Positions 46,319 through 56,699 of a stretch of 64,000 nt of DNA are shown in pieces. The notes under the pieces are model-generated. The model saw only the letters and a program-made list of their open reading frames with translations. It searched no databases and was not told the origin of the DNA. This stretch comes from Phaeotremella fagi (lineage: Eukaryota; Basidiomycota; Tremellomycetes; Tremellales; Phaeotremellaceae): contig BCHU01000008.1 in the NCBI GenBank assembly GCA_001599715.1, forward strand, positions 868,001-932,000, given 5' to 3'. A program made the translations under genes and the position numbers. The first letter of the stretch is position 1. The number at the start of each line of letters is the position of its first letter.

Positions 46319-47366
46319 ATGACCACCAACTCCCCAATCATAATCTTAACAGGAGCTTCCAGAGGTTTAGGTCTAGCGATCCTCCAAATCCTATTAAAAA
46401 ACTACAACGCCAGGGTCACGACGCTTTCAAGATCTCTACCGAGTGAACTCGACCAACTAGCTAAATCATATCCTGATCGTCTGTTAGTCGTTCGTGGGGA
46501 TATCGGGGTTTCCGATGATAATCTACGAGCTGTCAATGAGACCATTGGGAAATGGGGTGGGCTAGATGGATTGATATTGAACGCTGGTTCTATAGAACCT
46601 ATTTGTAAGTCCCAAAAATCCATAATCAAAAAACCACCCAAACTAAAGCCAAAGCATTCAGCCAAAATCTCAGACCTCCTACAAAAAGATTTAATACCCT
46701 ACGTCCAATCGAATCTCCTTTCGACCATCTATCTAATCCAACCAGCCCTCCCTCACTTGCGTCAATCAAAAGGTAAAATAGTCCTAGTATCATCAGGAGC
46801 AGCGACGACTGGTTATCAAGCTTGGGGACTCTATTCGATGGCTAAAGCTGGCATGAACAGTTTATGTCGAACTTTGGCTGCTGAAGAGAAAGCCCATGGT
46901 ATAGGGATATGGGCCGTTAGACCAGGTTTGGTTGATGTGAGTTCCATTCATCCATCCATTCCTTTGTTAGCGCCCTGTACTGAATTGATTAACAGACTTC
47001 GGTGAGTTGCGCCCCTAATTCTGATGATCAATTGCGCCCACTAATTCGTGGTGATAGATGCAAGCATTACTACGTACAGAGGGACCACGATTGATGGATC
47101 CCAACGAAATGTTGAAATTTACTGGTGCCCATGAAAAAGGTGAACTCCTTTCACCAGATTTGTAAGTGAAAAGTCAAAAGGACAACCAGTGTTTCCCACA
47201 TACCAAAGGCACTTTGGTGTATGATACGCAGCTGATTTAAAAAAATTTCTATTCTAGACCTGGATCAATCATCGCTGGATTAGCTATCAACGGTCCACTC
47301 GAACTCTCTGGTGAATTCATTAATTGGGCTGATGAACGGTTGTCAGAATTTAGAAAGACTGGTTGA
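46319..47366 (+). CDS. Short-chain dehydrogenase/reductase
   Basis: A classical SDR, NAD(P)-dependent. Five exons (46319-46604, 46662-46936, 46996-47001, 47058-47161, 47258-47366) give 259 aa. The Rossmann start is PIIILTGASRGLGLAILQIL (TGxxxGxG), followed by VVRGDIG and GLILNAGS (NAG). The active-site Tyr/Lys motif is YSMAKAG after VLVSSGAATTGYQAWGL (catalytic Ser). The substrate-loop block IGIWAVRPGLVDTSMQALLR depends on a 6-nt exon encoding Thr-Ser between two introns; VDTxMQ is the usual sequence in this SDR group, which supports it. It resembles fungal sepiapterin-reductase-like or YIR035C-type SDRs; substrate unknown. Confidence 0.83.
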
Positions 47367-47585
47367 GATTGAGTCTTTATAACCTTTAGAAAGGGATCTG
47401 AGCTTTTAGGCGTGAGATGAAACTATTCTTTTTTACACCATGAATTTGAAACATGCATGTATCTCCTCCGTGCACAGCAGCACTCCTTTGTTGATAAAAA
47501 ACTATATCTTTCTTTGTTGATTATCACAATCAACTATCATCTTCATTGAACAACACCCACTGGAACAGGATTCCAAACCGAAAAG

Positions 47586-49204
47586 ATGATTCCAGGTGGT
47601 CGTCGACATGCCCGAACGACAATCTTCATAGCAGCTATCCTAACACTACTACTCTTCTTCAACAGAATCGATCTGATCCCAAATCAAAACCACCATCCAA
47701 CCCTCTATTCAATCTGGAATAGATTCTACCCATCCCACCAAGATGAAAACAACCATCAAAACATCATACGAAATCTACCTTTCGTCACTGAAGATTCATC
47801 TGAATTCCGTGCAAACCTCGTTGACATTTACGAGATCCATCGACAAGATCTCATCGATTCCAAAGAAGAACTTCAACTTGCTCGATCACCTTCTGAAACC
47901 ATTGAATCAGATCATGTAAAGTACATCATAAGACTCGCCAAATTCGTGAAAAAATATTTCAAGGGTACCAAAGATGAAATGAATTTATTGATGATGTTGG
48001 ATCTATTGTCTAATCATGTTTCACCGCCTTTATTCGAGGATCAGAGTATTTTAAGAAGGGTACTGTCGAGTTGTAAAGATGGTTTTGCGGGTTTACCGGA
48101 TTATTTCATGAGGTGGAAGGATAGGTTGGGGCCTGTTGGTTGGTCGGTGGAGGTTTTGGATGATAAGGGGTTGGAGGATACTTTTGATCGATTGATCCAA
48201 GGGGCTGTTGGGGAGGATCCAGATGATGTCCCAGGCTTGAGAAAAGTTTGGGAAGCTTTACCAAAACCTGTATTGAAGACTGATATGTTGAGGTAAGTCG
48301 TAACATGGAGCCACTCTAATCATCTTTCAGATACCTCGCCGTTCTTCTTGAAGGCGGGATATACACAGATTCAGATACTCAACCCAGAGCCCATCCCTTC
48401 CTCTGGGGTGCCAACGCCATTTCCATTCTCCCTAAAACATTAATCCCAATGAGAAACGTATTGAATGTTTTGTTCAACAAACCAAAAAGTCCTGATCAAG
48501 ATTCTGAAGATTCAGATTTAGAATCTTCAGAGACCCAAAAAGTGTATGAAAGAAATTACGCAGATAATTATCGAGGTGGGATCAATGATCCTGACATCGC
48601 TTTGGTTGTTAGTATAGAGTGGGACTCTTTTGAGCGTAATTTGGGTGACGGGTGGAAGACTGTCGGTTATGCTAGAGCACTCCAGGTCGTCCAGTGGACT
48701 ATGATGGTGGGTTGTGTGTCGTTGTATCGCTAATCCCGTAGGCTAAACCGTACCATCCAATTCTACTGGATGTCCTAGAACATGTTGTGAGAGAAGTAGA
48801 AAGATGTTCCATCGAACATTGTTTAGACGGCTCGGTCGGAGCAGTAAGTTCTCCAACCACCACAAGATTGTCCAAACTAACAACAGTCCAGCTCGACCTG
48901 ACAGGTCCAGGTCCATTGTAAGTGAGCCCAACAATCCCAGGCCCAACTGACCACAATGAAAAGCACCGACGCGGTGTTCCGATATCTAATGGTCCAATAC
49001 GGAGTAACGCCATCCGACATCATCAACTCTAAACAGAACATGAAGATCGGTGATGTCCTTTTACTAGCCGAATGGAGTTTCGCTCAACCAGGTCCCCAAC
49101 CTAACGAATGGGACTATACTGGTCCTGAACCTGAAAATCGACCTGTCAGTCATGGTTTCCTAGGAAGATGGAAATTTGATGGTTGGGATCTTAAAATCTT
49201 TTGA
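47586..49204 (+). CDS. Golgi alpha-1,6-mannosyltransferase, Och1/GT32 family
   Basis: A type II Golgi glycosyltransferase of family GT32, related to Och1/Hoc1 that extend N-glycans. Five exons (47586-48292, 48331-48706, 48742-48843, 48892-48917, 48964-49204) give 483 aa. One signal anchor (TIFIAAILTLLLFF, about residues 12-26) follows a basic N-terminus. The catalytic region has LPKPVLKTDMLRYLAVLLEG, then GIYTDSDTQPRAHP containing the DxD-type motif, and ALQVVQWTMMAKPYHPILLD, ending LDLTGPGPFTDAVFRYLM. A Ser/Asp-rich insert (DQDSEDSDLESSETQ) sits in the middle. Exon 4 is 26 nt and its acceptor must be CAGTCCAG at 48891 to keep the frame. Whether it is Och1, Hoc1 or a capsule-related relative cannot be settled here. 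Confidence 0.84.
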
Positions 49205-49351
49205 GAGGATTCCGAAATGAATGATTTAGAAAAAGAACCATCTGTAGCTTTTATCGTAGATTTGAATTAGATAATGAAGTCTTGAGTTTGATTTTTCGTC
49301 CAGATGAGTTGGATTCTCTTGATTCACGCCATCGTTGATATCGCGTAGTCG

Positions 49352-50709
49352 TCATGGTGGTCCCTCGCCCCCAACCCAATTAGCGAACCATCTAGCAATC
49401 TCCGCAACTCTCCTTATACCAGTGTCACTCCTCCCAAGTCTGAGATCAGGGCGACAAGCTCTATCTTCCGAGTACATCTTGCCTTTATCTTGACCAACCC
49501 GATGATTCCCATGGACATAATCAGATTTCGTAGTGTTTAAATTATATCTTGGTAAAGTACGATAAAGGATTATAGTGGTTGGAATATGATTCGGTGTAGG
49601 TGAGATGATCAACTGTGGAGGATCGTTATTCGATGAAGGTTTGAATTCGATATCTAAGTTATCAAGTTAGATGACTGACATAAGATACGAACCTACTTTC
49701 AAGTAAAACAACATCCCCTCTTCTAACGCTATCAGTCCCCCAATCCCTCGCACACTGATCCCAAAGTTTAACTGAACAACTAAGATTTTCATCACCCCCA
49801 AAAGGCGGACAAGTGACCATCCAATTCCCAATCCATAAAGAGCCTTCCAAACCCATCTGTCTCTCATGTTTCCGTTGACGTAAAACAGGTGTCTCGACTG
49901 ACATCACACAAACGATCAAACTAGTCATAATCTTCTCTGGATAAGTTTTGTTATCGAGTTTCCGACGTTTGGATCGATCCATCAATTGAGATAAGGTCGT
50001 TAGTTTGTTTAATTGGATTCGCCATTGTGGGAAATGGGTGACGGTTTCGTTACCGATCGCTGTGGGTGGGAGTTGGGAGAGATTGGTTATGGTTGTGTTT
50101 AAGGAGGAATATGTATCGGAGATATTTTGGGAGTTGATGGATGTATCAAGACCTAGTTGGGGTAAGGTTCCAAGAAGTTTGCCTATACTTGTCAATATAG
50201 GTGCGTCAGGCTATCCACGACTCACCTGTTGTTCGAGTATTTTGATCGTCATTCTCCTGCTCAGAACCTTCCAAGTTCACGTTCAACGGTGCGGCAACAG
50301 CTTCTGAATCCACAGGATCTCCAGTCCCGATCACAGGATGATTCACTTCATTGTGATCTTCTCCAGATTGTACATTCACCTTCTCACGTATAGAAAGCGG
50401 ATCCAACAAACGATTTCGACGTTGACGTTGAGAAAACGATAAAGAAAATTGGGATTGCGATTCAACGGGAGGATCAAGTTTAATGAATGTCAATTGTGAT
50501 TCTTTCTTGGGTATTAGATCGTCTTTAGAGAACTTTACATCTGGCGGTAGATATACATGAAATGTCATTAAGTTGAGTTGAGTGGAAGAGATGAAGATCA
50601 GTGTATCTAGTTGACGCGATTCCAACGGAAAGAAGGAGGTGATCCTTCCGACTGGCAGTTCGACTGAAAACGAGATCTCATTGCAGATAGGATCTCGACA
50701 ATCAACCAT
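49352..50709 (-). CDS. Uncharacterised protein, possible OB fold
   Basis: Three exons (50709-50226, 50182-49697, 49653-49352) give 423 aa with no family I can name. The N-terminal 90 residues look globular (FSVELPVGRITSFFPLESRQ, LIFISSTQLNLMTFHVYLPP). A disordered charged middle follows (FSQRQRRNRLLDPLS). The C-terminal half has a pattern suggestive of a single-strand nucleic-acid-binding OB fold: SLIVCVMSVETP, SLWIGNWMVTC, SVKLWDQCARDWGTDSV, RRGDVVLLENIEFKP, then PPQLIISPTPNH. The KLWD...GDVV arrangement recalls RPA/MEIOB/shieldin-type OB domains. This is inference from pattern only. Its start codon is 14 bp from that of the divergent MDR gene. Convergent with the GT32 gene (147 bp). Confidence 0.6.
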
Positions 50710-50723
50710 CAACTCTCAGCACC

Positions 50724-51924
50724 ATGTCTCAACCACTTCCCCAATCCCAAAAACAATACACCCTTCTCCCAGCCCCAACACCCACCCATCCCAAAGCTCT
50801 TCGTCTTTCTTTCTCTGAAAACGCTCCCATCCCAACACCCCCCACCCCAACCTCCGTCCTAATCTCCATAAAAGCAATCGCACTTTCCGCCCGAGAACTC
50901 CAAATCCGAGCAGGAACATATTCAGCACCTCACACCCTCCCTCCAAATCTAGTTCCATGCGGTGCAGCCGCCGGTGAAATCATCTCTATCGGTCCTGAAG
51001 TCAAAAAATGGAAAATCGGGGATAAATGTATACCGTTAGGTATGGGTGGTCATCACCACACCCCTGATCTTGAGATGAGTTCGTTGGAGAAGAGTTTGGG
51101 TGCAGCTAGAAACGGTTGTGCACAGGAATATCTGTTTATGGAGTATGAAGATCTTTTGCCTGTACCTGCTCATTTGAGTTGGGAGGAGGCGGCTTGTATG
51201 GCTTCGGCATCAACTGCTTGGGCATGTTTGTTCTGTCATCAATCTTTGTTACCTGGTTCAACGGTTTTGACTTTAGGCACAGGCGGTGTTTCCCTTTTCG
51301 CAGCACAATTTGCATTAGCGTCCGGATCAAACGTCATCATCTCTTCATCTTCTGATCAAAAATTAGATATGGTGAAAGAATTGTTGAAACCTTATTTAAC
51401 TCCAAATGCTTCTGAAGACAGTATACGAAGTTTCAATTATGTTGATCAACCAGATTGGGATGTACTGGTTAGAGAGATGACTAAAGGTAGAGGTGTAGAT
51501 TGTGTAGTTGAAGTGGGTGGTTGGGGAACCATTGGCAAATCCGTTAAAAGCGTCAAGAAAGGTGGTTTAGTGGCTTTAACAGGATACTTATCAACCTATG
51601 GAAAAGTCCCAGATGAAATCATTCAACAAGGTAAGTTATACTTTCCTTACACACCATACTGACATTGCACTACAGACTTGTCTAGATATATCTTATTTTC
51701 CGCAGCCAGTGTTAAAGGGATCTTCGGTGGTAACAGGACTCAAGCCGAACAAATGATGCGATTCGTCGAAAGGACTGGAATTAGACCGACGATTGCCAAG
51801 GTAAGTCGATGACAGTTTTTTGTTTCTGATCAAGTAGACATACGCTTTCGAAGAGCTGGCCTTGGCTTACGATGAGGTGGAGACGATGAAAGAATTGGGT
51901 AAAGTGGTTGTTAGGGTTGGCTAG
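50724..51924 (+). CDS. Medium-chain dehydrogenase (zinc-type/quinone oxidoreductase-like)
   Basis: An MDR-superfamily oxidoreductase. Three exons (50724-51630, 51706-51800, 51838-51924) give 362 aa. The GroES-like N-domain contains VLISIKAIALSARELQIRAG, VPCGAAAGEIISIGPEVKKW and GDKCIPLGM. The Rossmann domain has STVLTLGTGGVSLFAAQFAL (TGGVS nucleotide loop) and GRGVDCVVEVGGWGTIGKS, GGLVALTGYLS, and a C-terminal SVKGIFGGNRTQAEQMMRFV / AFEELALAYDEVETM block. The catalytic Cys/His zinc ligands of true ADHs are not evident (ALSARELQIRAG in place of the CHTD motif), so it is more likely a quinone-oxidoreductase-type enzyme of the YogA/zinc-less group. Substrate unknown. Confidence 0.85.
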
Positions 51925-52242
51925 TGGCAGTGGCAGTGTGGTGTTTCAAGGGATGTGTTGTGTTGTTGTTTCATAACTTGGATACGTCCTTTTCCTCTTA
52001 CCTTTAGGTTGAGAGATAGATGGTATCCTCCTTGATCCCTTGACTATCATCTCCTTGATCCTTGACTAGTAACCTAACCTAAATTCACTCACTCTTACGC
52101 ACTTGGTTACCGTAACTGAATTATCAACTGTATACACAAGGCAAAAAGATCGCCTTTCCCCATAACAGAAAACAACAACGCAACTAAGAATAACCTGTCC
52201 CACTATTATCAATTATTTAACCACATCTTTCCAATAATAAAA
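51925..52242 (+). other. Intergenic region upstream of the chitin synthase gene
   Basis: About 320 bp with no gene. It contains an imperfect tandem duplication of about 20 bp: CTCCTTGATCCCTTGACTA at about 52028-52046 and CTCCTTGATCCTTGACTA at about 52051-52068. An A/C-rich leader precedes the chitin synthase ATG. Confidence 0.45.
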
Positions 52243-55200
52243 ATGTATAATCAATATCAACAACAATCCAACAGACCACCTTATCCATACAACAACCCAC
52301 CCCAACCTCAACCTTACCTCCAACCAGGGATTGACACCCAAAATTCTCGACCATCATTCCAATACCAAGATTCAGATTATCCAGAAGACAACAGATCGTT
52401 CGCATCAACGACCCATCTAACCACCCCTCAAAAAGAATATCAAATAGGTTCAGTAATCCCTTCAACACCCTACCAAACCCAACAATATCAGAATCAAAAT
52501 TTCTATCCACCCAGACCTTCACCTCAACCGTCTCCGTATCCAAACAACGGATACCGTACTAACAGCTATGACACCTCTACCTCACATTGGCATACGATGC
52601 GTAATCAACTCCTAGAGAAGAGGGTGATCAAACAGGTTAAATTATCTAACGGTAATCTTATACTTGATATCCCTGCTCCGAAAGAGATCATACCAAGTAC
52701 TAAAGGTTTGGGAGTGGAGAATGGTGAAATGGAATCAGCTAGATATTCAGCTGCTACCTGTGATCCAGATGATTTTTCAGCTTCGAAATTTACATTAAGA
52801 CAATATCTGTATGGAAGAAAAACTGAATTGTTCGTAAGTCTCAATATCTTCAGGTTGTACTGTATATGCTTGGACTGATAAAGAATTAGATCGTCATGAC
52901 AATGTATAACGAGAATTCCGAATTACTCCTCCGAACCCTTAATTCAGTTATCAAAAATATCACCCATTTGACCACTAGAGCTAGATCAAAAACTTGGGGT
53001 CCGGATTCATGGAAAAAAGTCGTAGTCTGTATAGTTGCTGATGGTAGGAAGGTTGTTGATTCAAGAGTGTTGAAGGTGTTACAACTTATGGGAGTTTATT
53101 CTGAGGTAGGTTTTTAGTTCGAGGGGAGGAAGTGGTTTAATTGTTATAGGGAGTTGCGAAAGATCATGTTGCTGGTGAAGAGACACAAGCACATATTTTC
53201 GAGTAAGCCTATATCTATTATAATTCAAGGTCTTGTTTATGAATTCATCTAGATACACCTCCCAAGCTATAGTTTCAGAAACTGGTGAAGTCGGGATGGG
53301 AGCTGTACCAATTCAGATTTTGTTTTGTTTGAAAGAGTAAGAGCAGAGTGCCAAAAACGACCCACTGACGCTGTCAGGCAAAATAAAAAGAAATTAAACA
53401 GTCATAGATGGTTTTTCAAGTCAGTCATCTGTTTACCTGTGTATATCATGACTGACATCCATAACAGTGCATTTGGTCCACTTATCAAACCCAACGTAAG
53501 TCTCCTGTTACTTGACTTAGAACGAGACTCAACTAACACTCACTAGGTCTGTGTACTTCTCGACGTAGGCACTAAACCATCTGGAACCAGTATCTACGAA
53601 GTACGTCGATCTACGTCCAAGTACAATCAATGTCTAACCCCTTCCACAGCTCTACAAAGTATTCGAAAAACATCCAAACGTCGGAGGCGCTTGTGGCGAA
53701 GTGAGTCTTTCCTCTCGTACTTATGAATGTCCGAAGACTGATGTGGGTATATAGATTTTCGCCGATACTGGTTCGTTTAATTAACTTTTCGATCGATTCT
53801 ACTGTAGCTCATATTCGTGTATAGGTAAAATGGGAAAACTTCTATTTAACCCTCTGGTAGCTGGGCAGAATTTTGAATACAAGGTGGGGTTTTTGGAATA
53901 CCGACCGTTTCATATACTAATACCGTTATCAGATGTCTAACATTCTTGATAAAGTAAGTTGGCAATTGGCATAAAAGGGAAAGTAAATTCTAACTGGTTC
54001 TACTCAGCCTTTCGAATCAGTATTCGGTTTGATCTCGGTATTACCAGGAGCTTTCTCAGCGTTAGTTGATCCAAATCGGGACTGCAGAGATTCAACTAAA
54101 CGTATTCATTTAGATATCGATACGCAGCAGTCGCCAATCATCCCGATGGTACAGGTCCCCTAGCAGCATATTTTCATGGTGAAATGATGAATCTCCCAGG
54201 AGCTACTGCATCGATTTTCGATAGAAACAAGTTCTTAGCGGAAGATCGAATTTTAGCTTTTGGTATGTCAGAGTGTTCTCACTGCTTTTTACATGTTGAC
54301 GGAAATTAGAAATTGTTGTAAAGAAAAACGCAAGATGGAGATTACAATATGTTAAATCTGCTAAAGCTGGTACGGACGTTCCTAGTACTGTACCAGAGTT
54401 TATTTCACAACGACGAAGATGGTTAAATGGGTAGGTTTTAATGATACTGCAAGAAATGCGACTAACATCTTTAGATCCATTTTCGCTGCTACCTACGCAA
54501 TGATGTGTTTCTGGCGTATCTGGGTATCAGGACATGGCTTCATTCGGAAGATCTTATTAACTTTGGTTACCTTGTATAGTAAGTTCATCATCGAGGTCAT
54601 ACTAACTACCTATCAGACTTGATAAACCTCCTGTTCAATTGGTTCTCAGTATCTTCCTTCTACCTAGCATTCTTCTTTTTGATCAGTTCCTCAATATCTG
54701 GTAACTCTGATCCATTCGGTAACGCCGGTCAAGATATTTTTGAAGTTTTCAATAAAGTTTATATCGCTTTGATGTAAGTTTGGCTATTCTATGTTGGTTA
54801 CTGAATTCATGTCTCTAGCTTTATCGTTTTAATTTGTTCGCTGGGGAATAGACCTCAAGGTAGTAATTGGATATACACTTTGTGGTGAGTCATATTGATG
54901 AGGATGATGTACTAAGATGATCGTTAGCATGATCATGTTCGCCGTTTGTCAAGGAATCTTACTCTATTGTGCTGGATTCACAGTTTATCAAGCTGTCCCA
55001 CATACAGCTGAAGGATGGAAGAACATATCAGATTTGTTCGGTAACAAAACCTTCCTAGATCTAGCTCTAGCCCTAATGGTAAGCCCATCCCCAAAGAAAA
55101 AACACTAACCAAAAAGGCAACATACGGTCTATACCTAATCTCCTCCCTCCTCTACTTCGAACCATGGCACATGCTAACCTCATTCATCCAATACCTCCTC

Positions 55201-55878
55201 CTCCTCCCATCCTACGTAAACATCCTCTTGATCTACGCCTTCTGTAATCTCCACGACGTCTCATGGGGGACTAAAGGTGATAACGGCGCCTCGAAAGATT
55301 TAGGTGGTGCCAAAAAAGTTGGTGAGAAAAGTGAAGATGGATCGGAAATGGTTGAAACTGCTGTTCTGGCTAAACGGGAGGAAGTTGAGGCGTTTTGGAG
55401 AGAGGCTAAGAAGGAATTGAGGATTCCGGCGAAGGAGATTAAGGAGAAACGAAGTGCTGAGACTAAGAGGAATGATGGTATGTGGAGGGTATCTTTGCTT
55501 AGACGCTGTTTATACTGATGATCTTTTGGTAGAGGATCGAAATTTTAGGTGAATAAAAAGGAAGCTTTGTTTTTCTGACTATGACTAACCCAATCTAGAA
55601 CCAACGTCGTCCTTCTGTTCCTCGGGTCAAACATGCTATTAATCCTTTTATTCACTTCATCAGTTTTCACCAATTGGATAAACTCACATTTCACTTCAGC
55701 AACCGATTCAACCTTCAATCCTTATCTAGTAAGTTCCTTCCCACAATCTCTATGAACCTGGTACTGACACACACACTCACACATCCAGACGGTAATCTTC
55801 TGGGCTGTTTTAGGTCTTTCAGCTATGAGGTTCACTGGTAGTGTTTTATATCTGATTTTCAGACTTTTCGGTTACTAA
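52243..55878 (+). CDS. Chitin synthase, division I (class I-III type)
   Basis: A plasma-membrane chitin synthase (GT2) polymerising UDP-N-acetylglucosamine. Twenty-one exons (first 52243-52833) give about 870 aa. The N-terminus is Gln/Pro/Tyr-rich, with the CS N-terminal block [16 protein letters not shown] and [20 protein letters not shown]. The catalytic core: [117 protein letters not shown] and the signature [11 protein letters not shown] near residue 510. Six or seven membrane helices follow. No myosin motor is present, so it is division I. One exon is 16 nt (55533-55548, DRNFR) and one is 21 nt (MSNILDK). One donor is GTCAGT and one GTTAGT. The exact class needs a tree. Confidence 0.9.
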
Positions 55879-56699
55879 ATTGTGTACTATGAGTGGTGTC
55901 AGGACTTGTATGATGATGAGGGTTCGGGTCGATCTTGTATTTCAAAGACGCTGGCGTCTTGATCTTGCTTGATGGTTGATTATATTTGAGGAATTAGGGA
56001 AACGGTATGAATTGATTGTATGGTTGCCAAGTGCCACATCCCCGAAAGCCTTCTCAACTTCCACCAACGAAACAACGTATGCGAAATCGCTGTCCAATCT
56101 GATGGATGATGATATTATACTTATCCCATATAACTACACGAACTCTGTATTTCAAAGAAATCATTAATCATCAATACTCTCAAATCCTGATGACTGGAAT
56201 TACTAACAAGAAAGATGCCAGTGCAAAGAATTACGCTTTTGAATTTTAGCGTTTCATCCTACGCATTGATCCTTTTTTCTCTCAATAATGGTCCAAGAAC
56301 ATGCTTTTAATCCTACTGACATCGAAGTTCAAGTTTAAATTAAAGTAACAACTGATCCTTTGTCAAGAATATCTGGGTCAATGTTCATCTACGTACTTAA
56401 AGGAGAAGTTCGTTTACATTAGATTGACGGTGCTTTTGTTACTGTGTTTGAAAGGAATCGAAACAAAGGAGTGAAGCGAGGTGAGGTTCCTTAACTCAAT
56501 CAAAACGTTTAAATCAAACTGACTCACACAGAGTTACAAGTACAACTCCTCCCTTTTGATCATCAATTCCATACAATAGACATCAAAGATTGGTGAGGGT
56601 GATTAGAACGTGACACGTTGAAAAAGAAGTCAAAAGGGCGTCCGTCCTCTCAATTTTAACAACAACTAACAAAAGCTTCTTTCCCCATAAAGATATATA
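55879..56699. other. Intergenic region after the chitin synthase gene
   Basis: About 820 bp. A short frame at 55976-56167 has no splice or family support. The right end carries an AT-rich AAAGATATATAATGG directly at the start codon of the next gene. No RNA gene or repeat that I can support. Confidence 0.4.
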
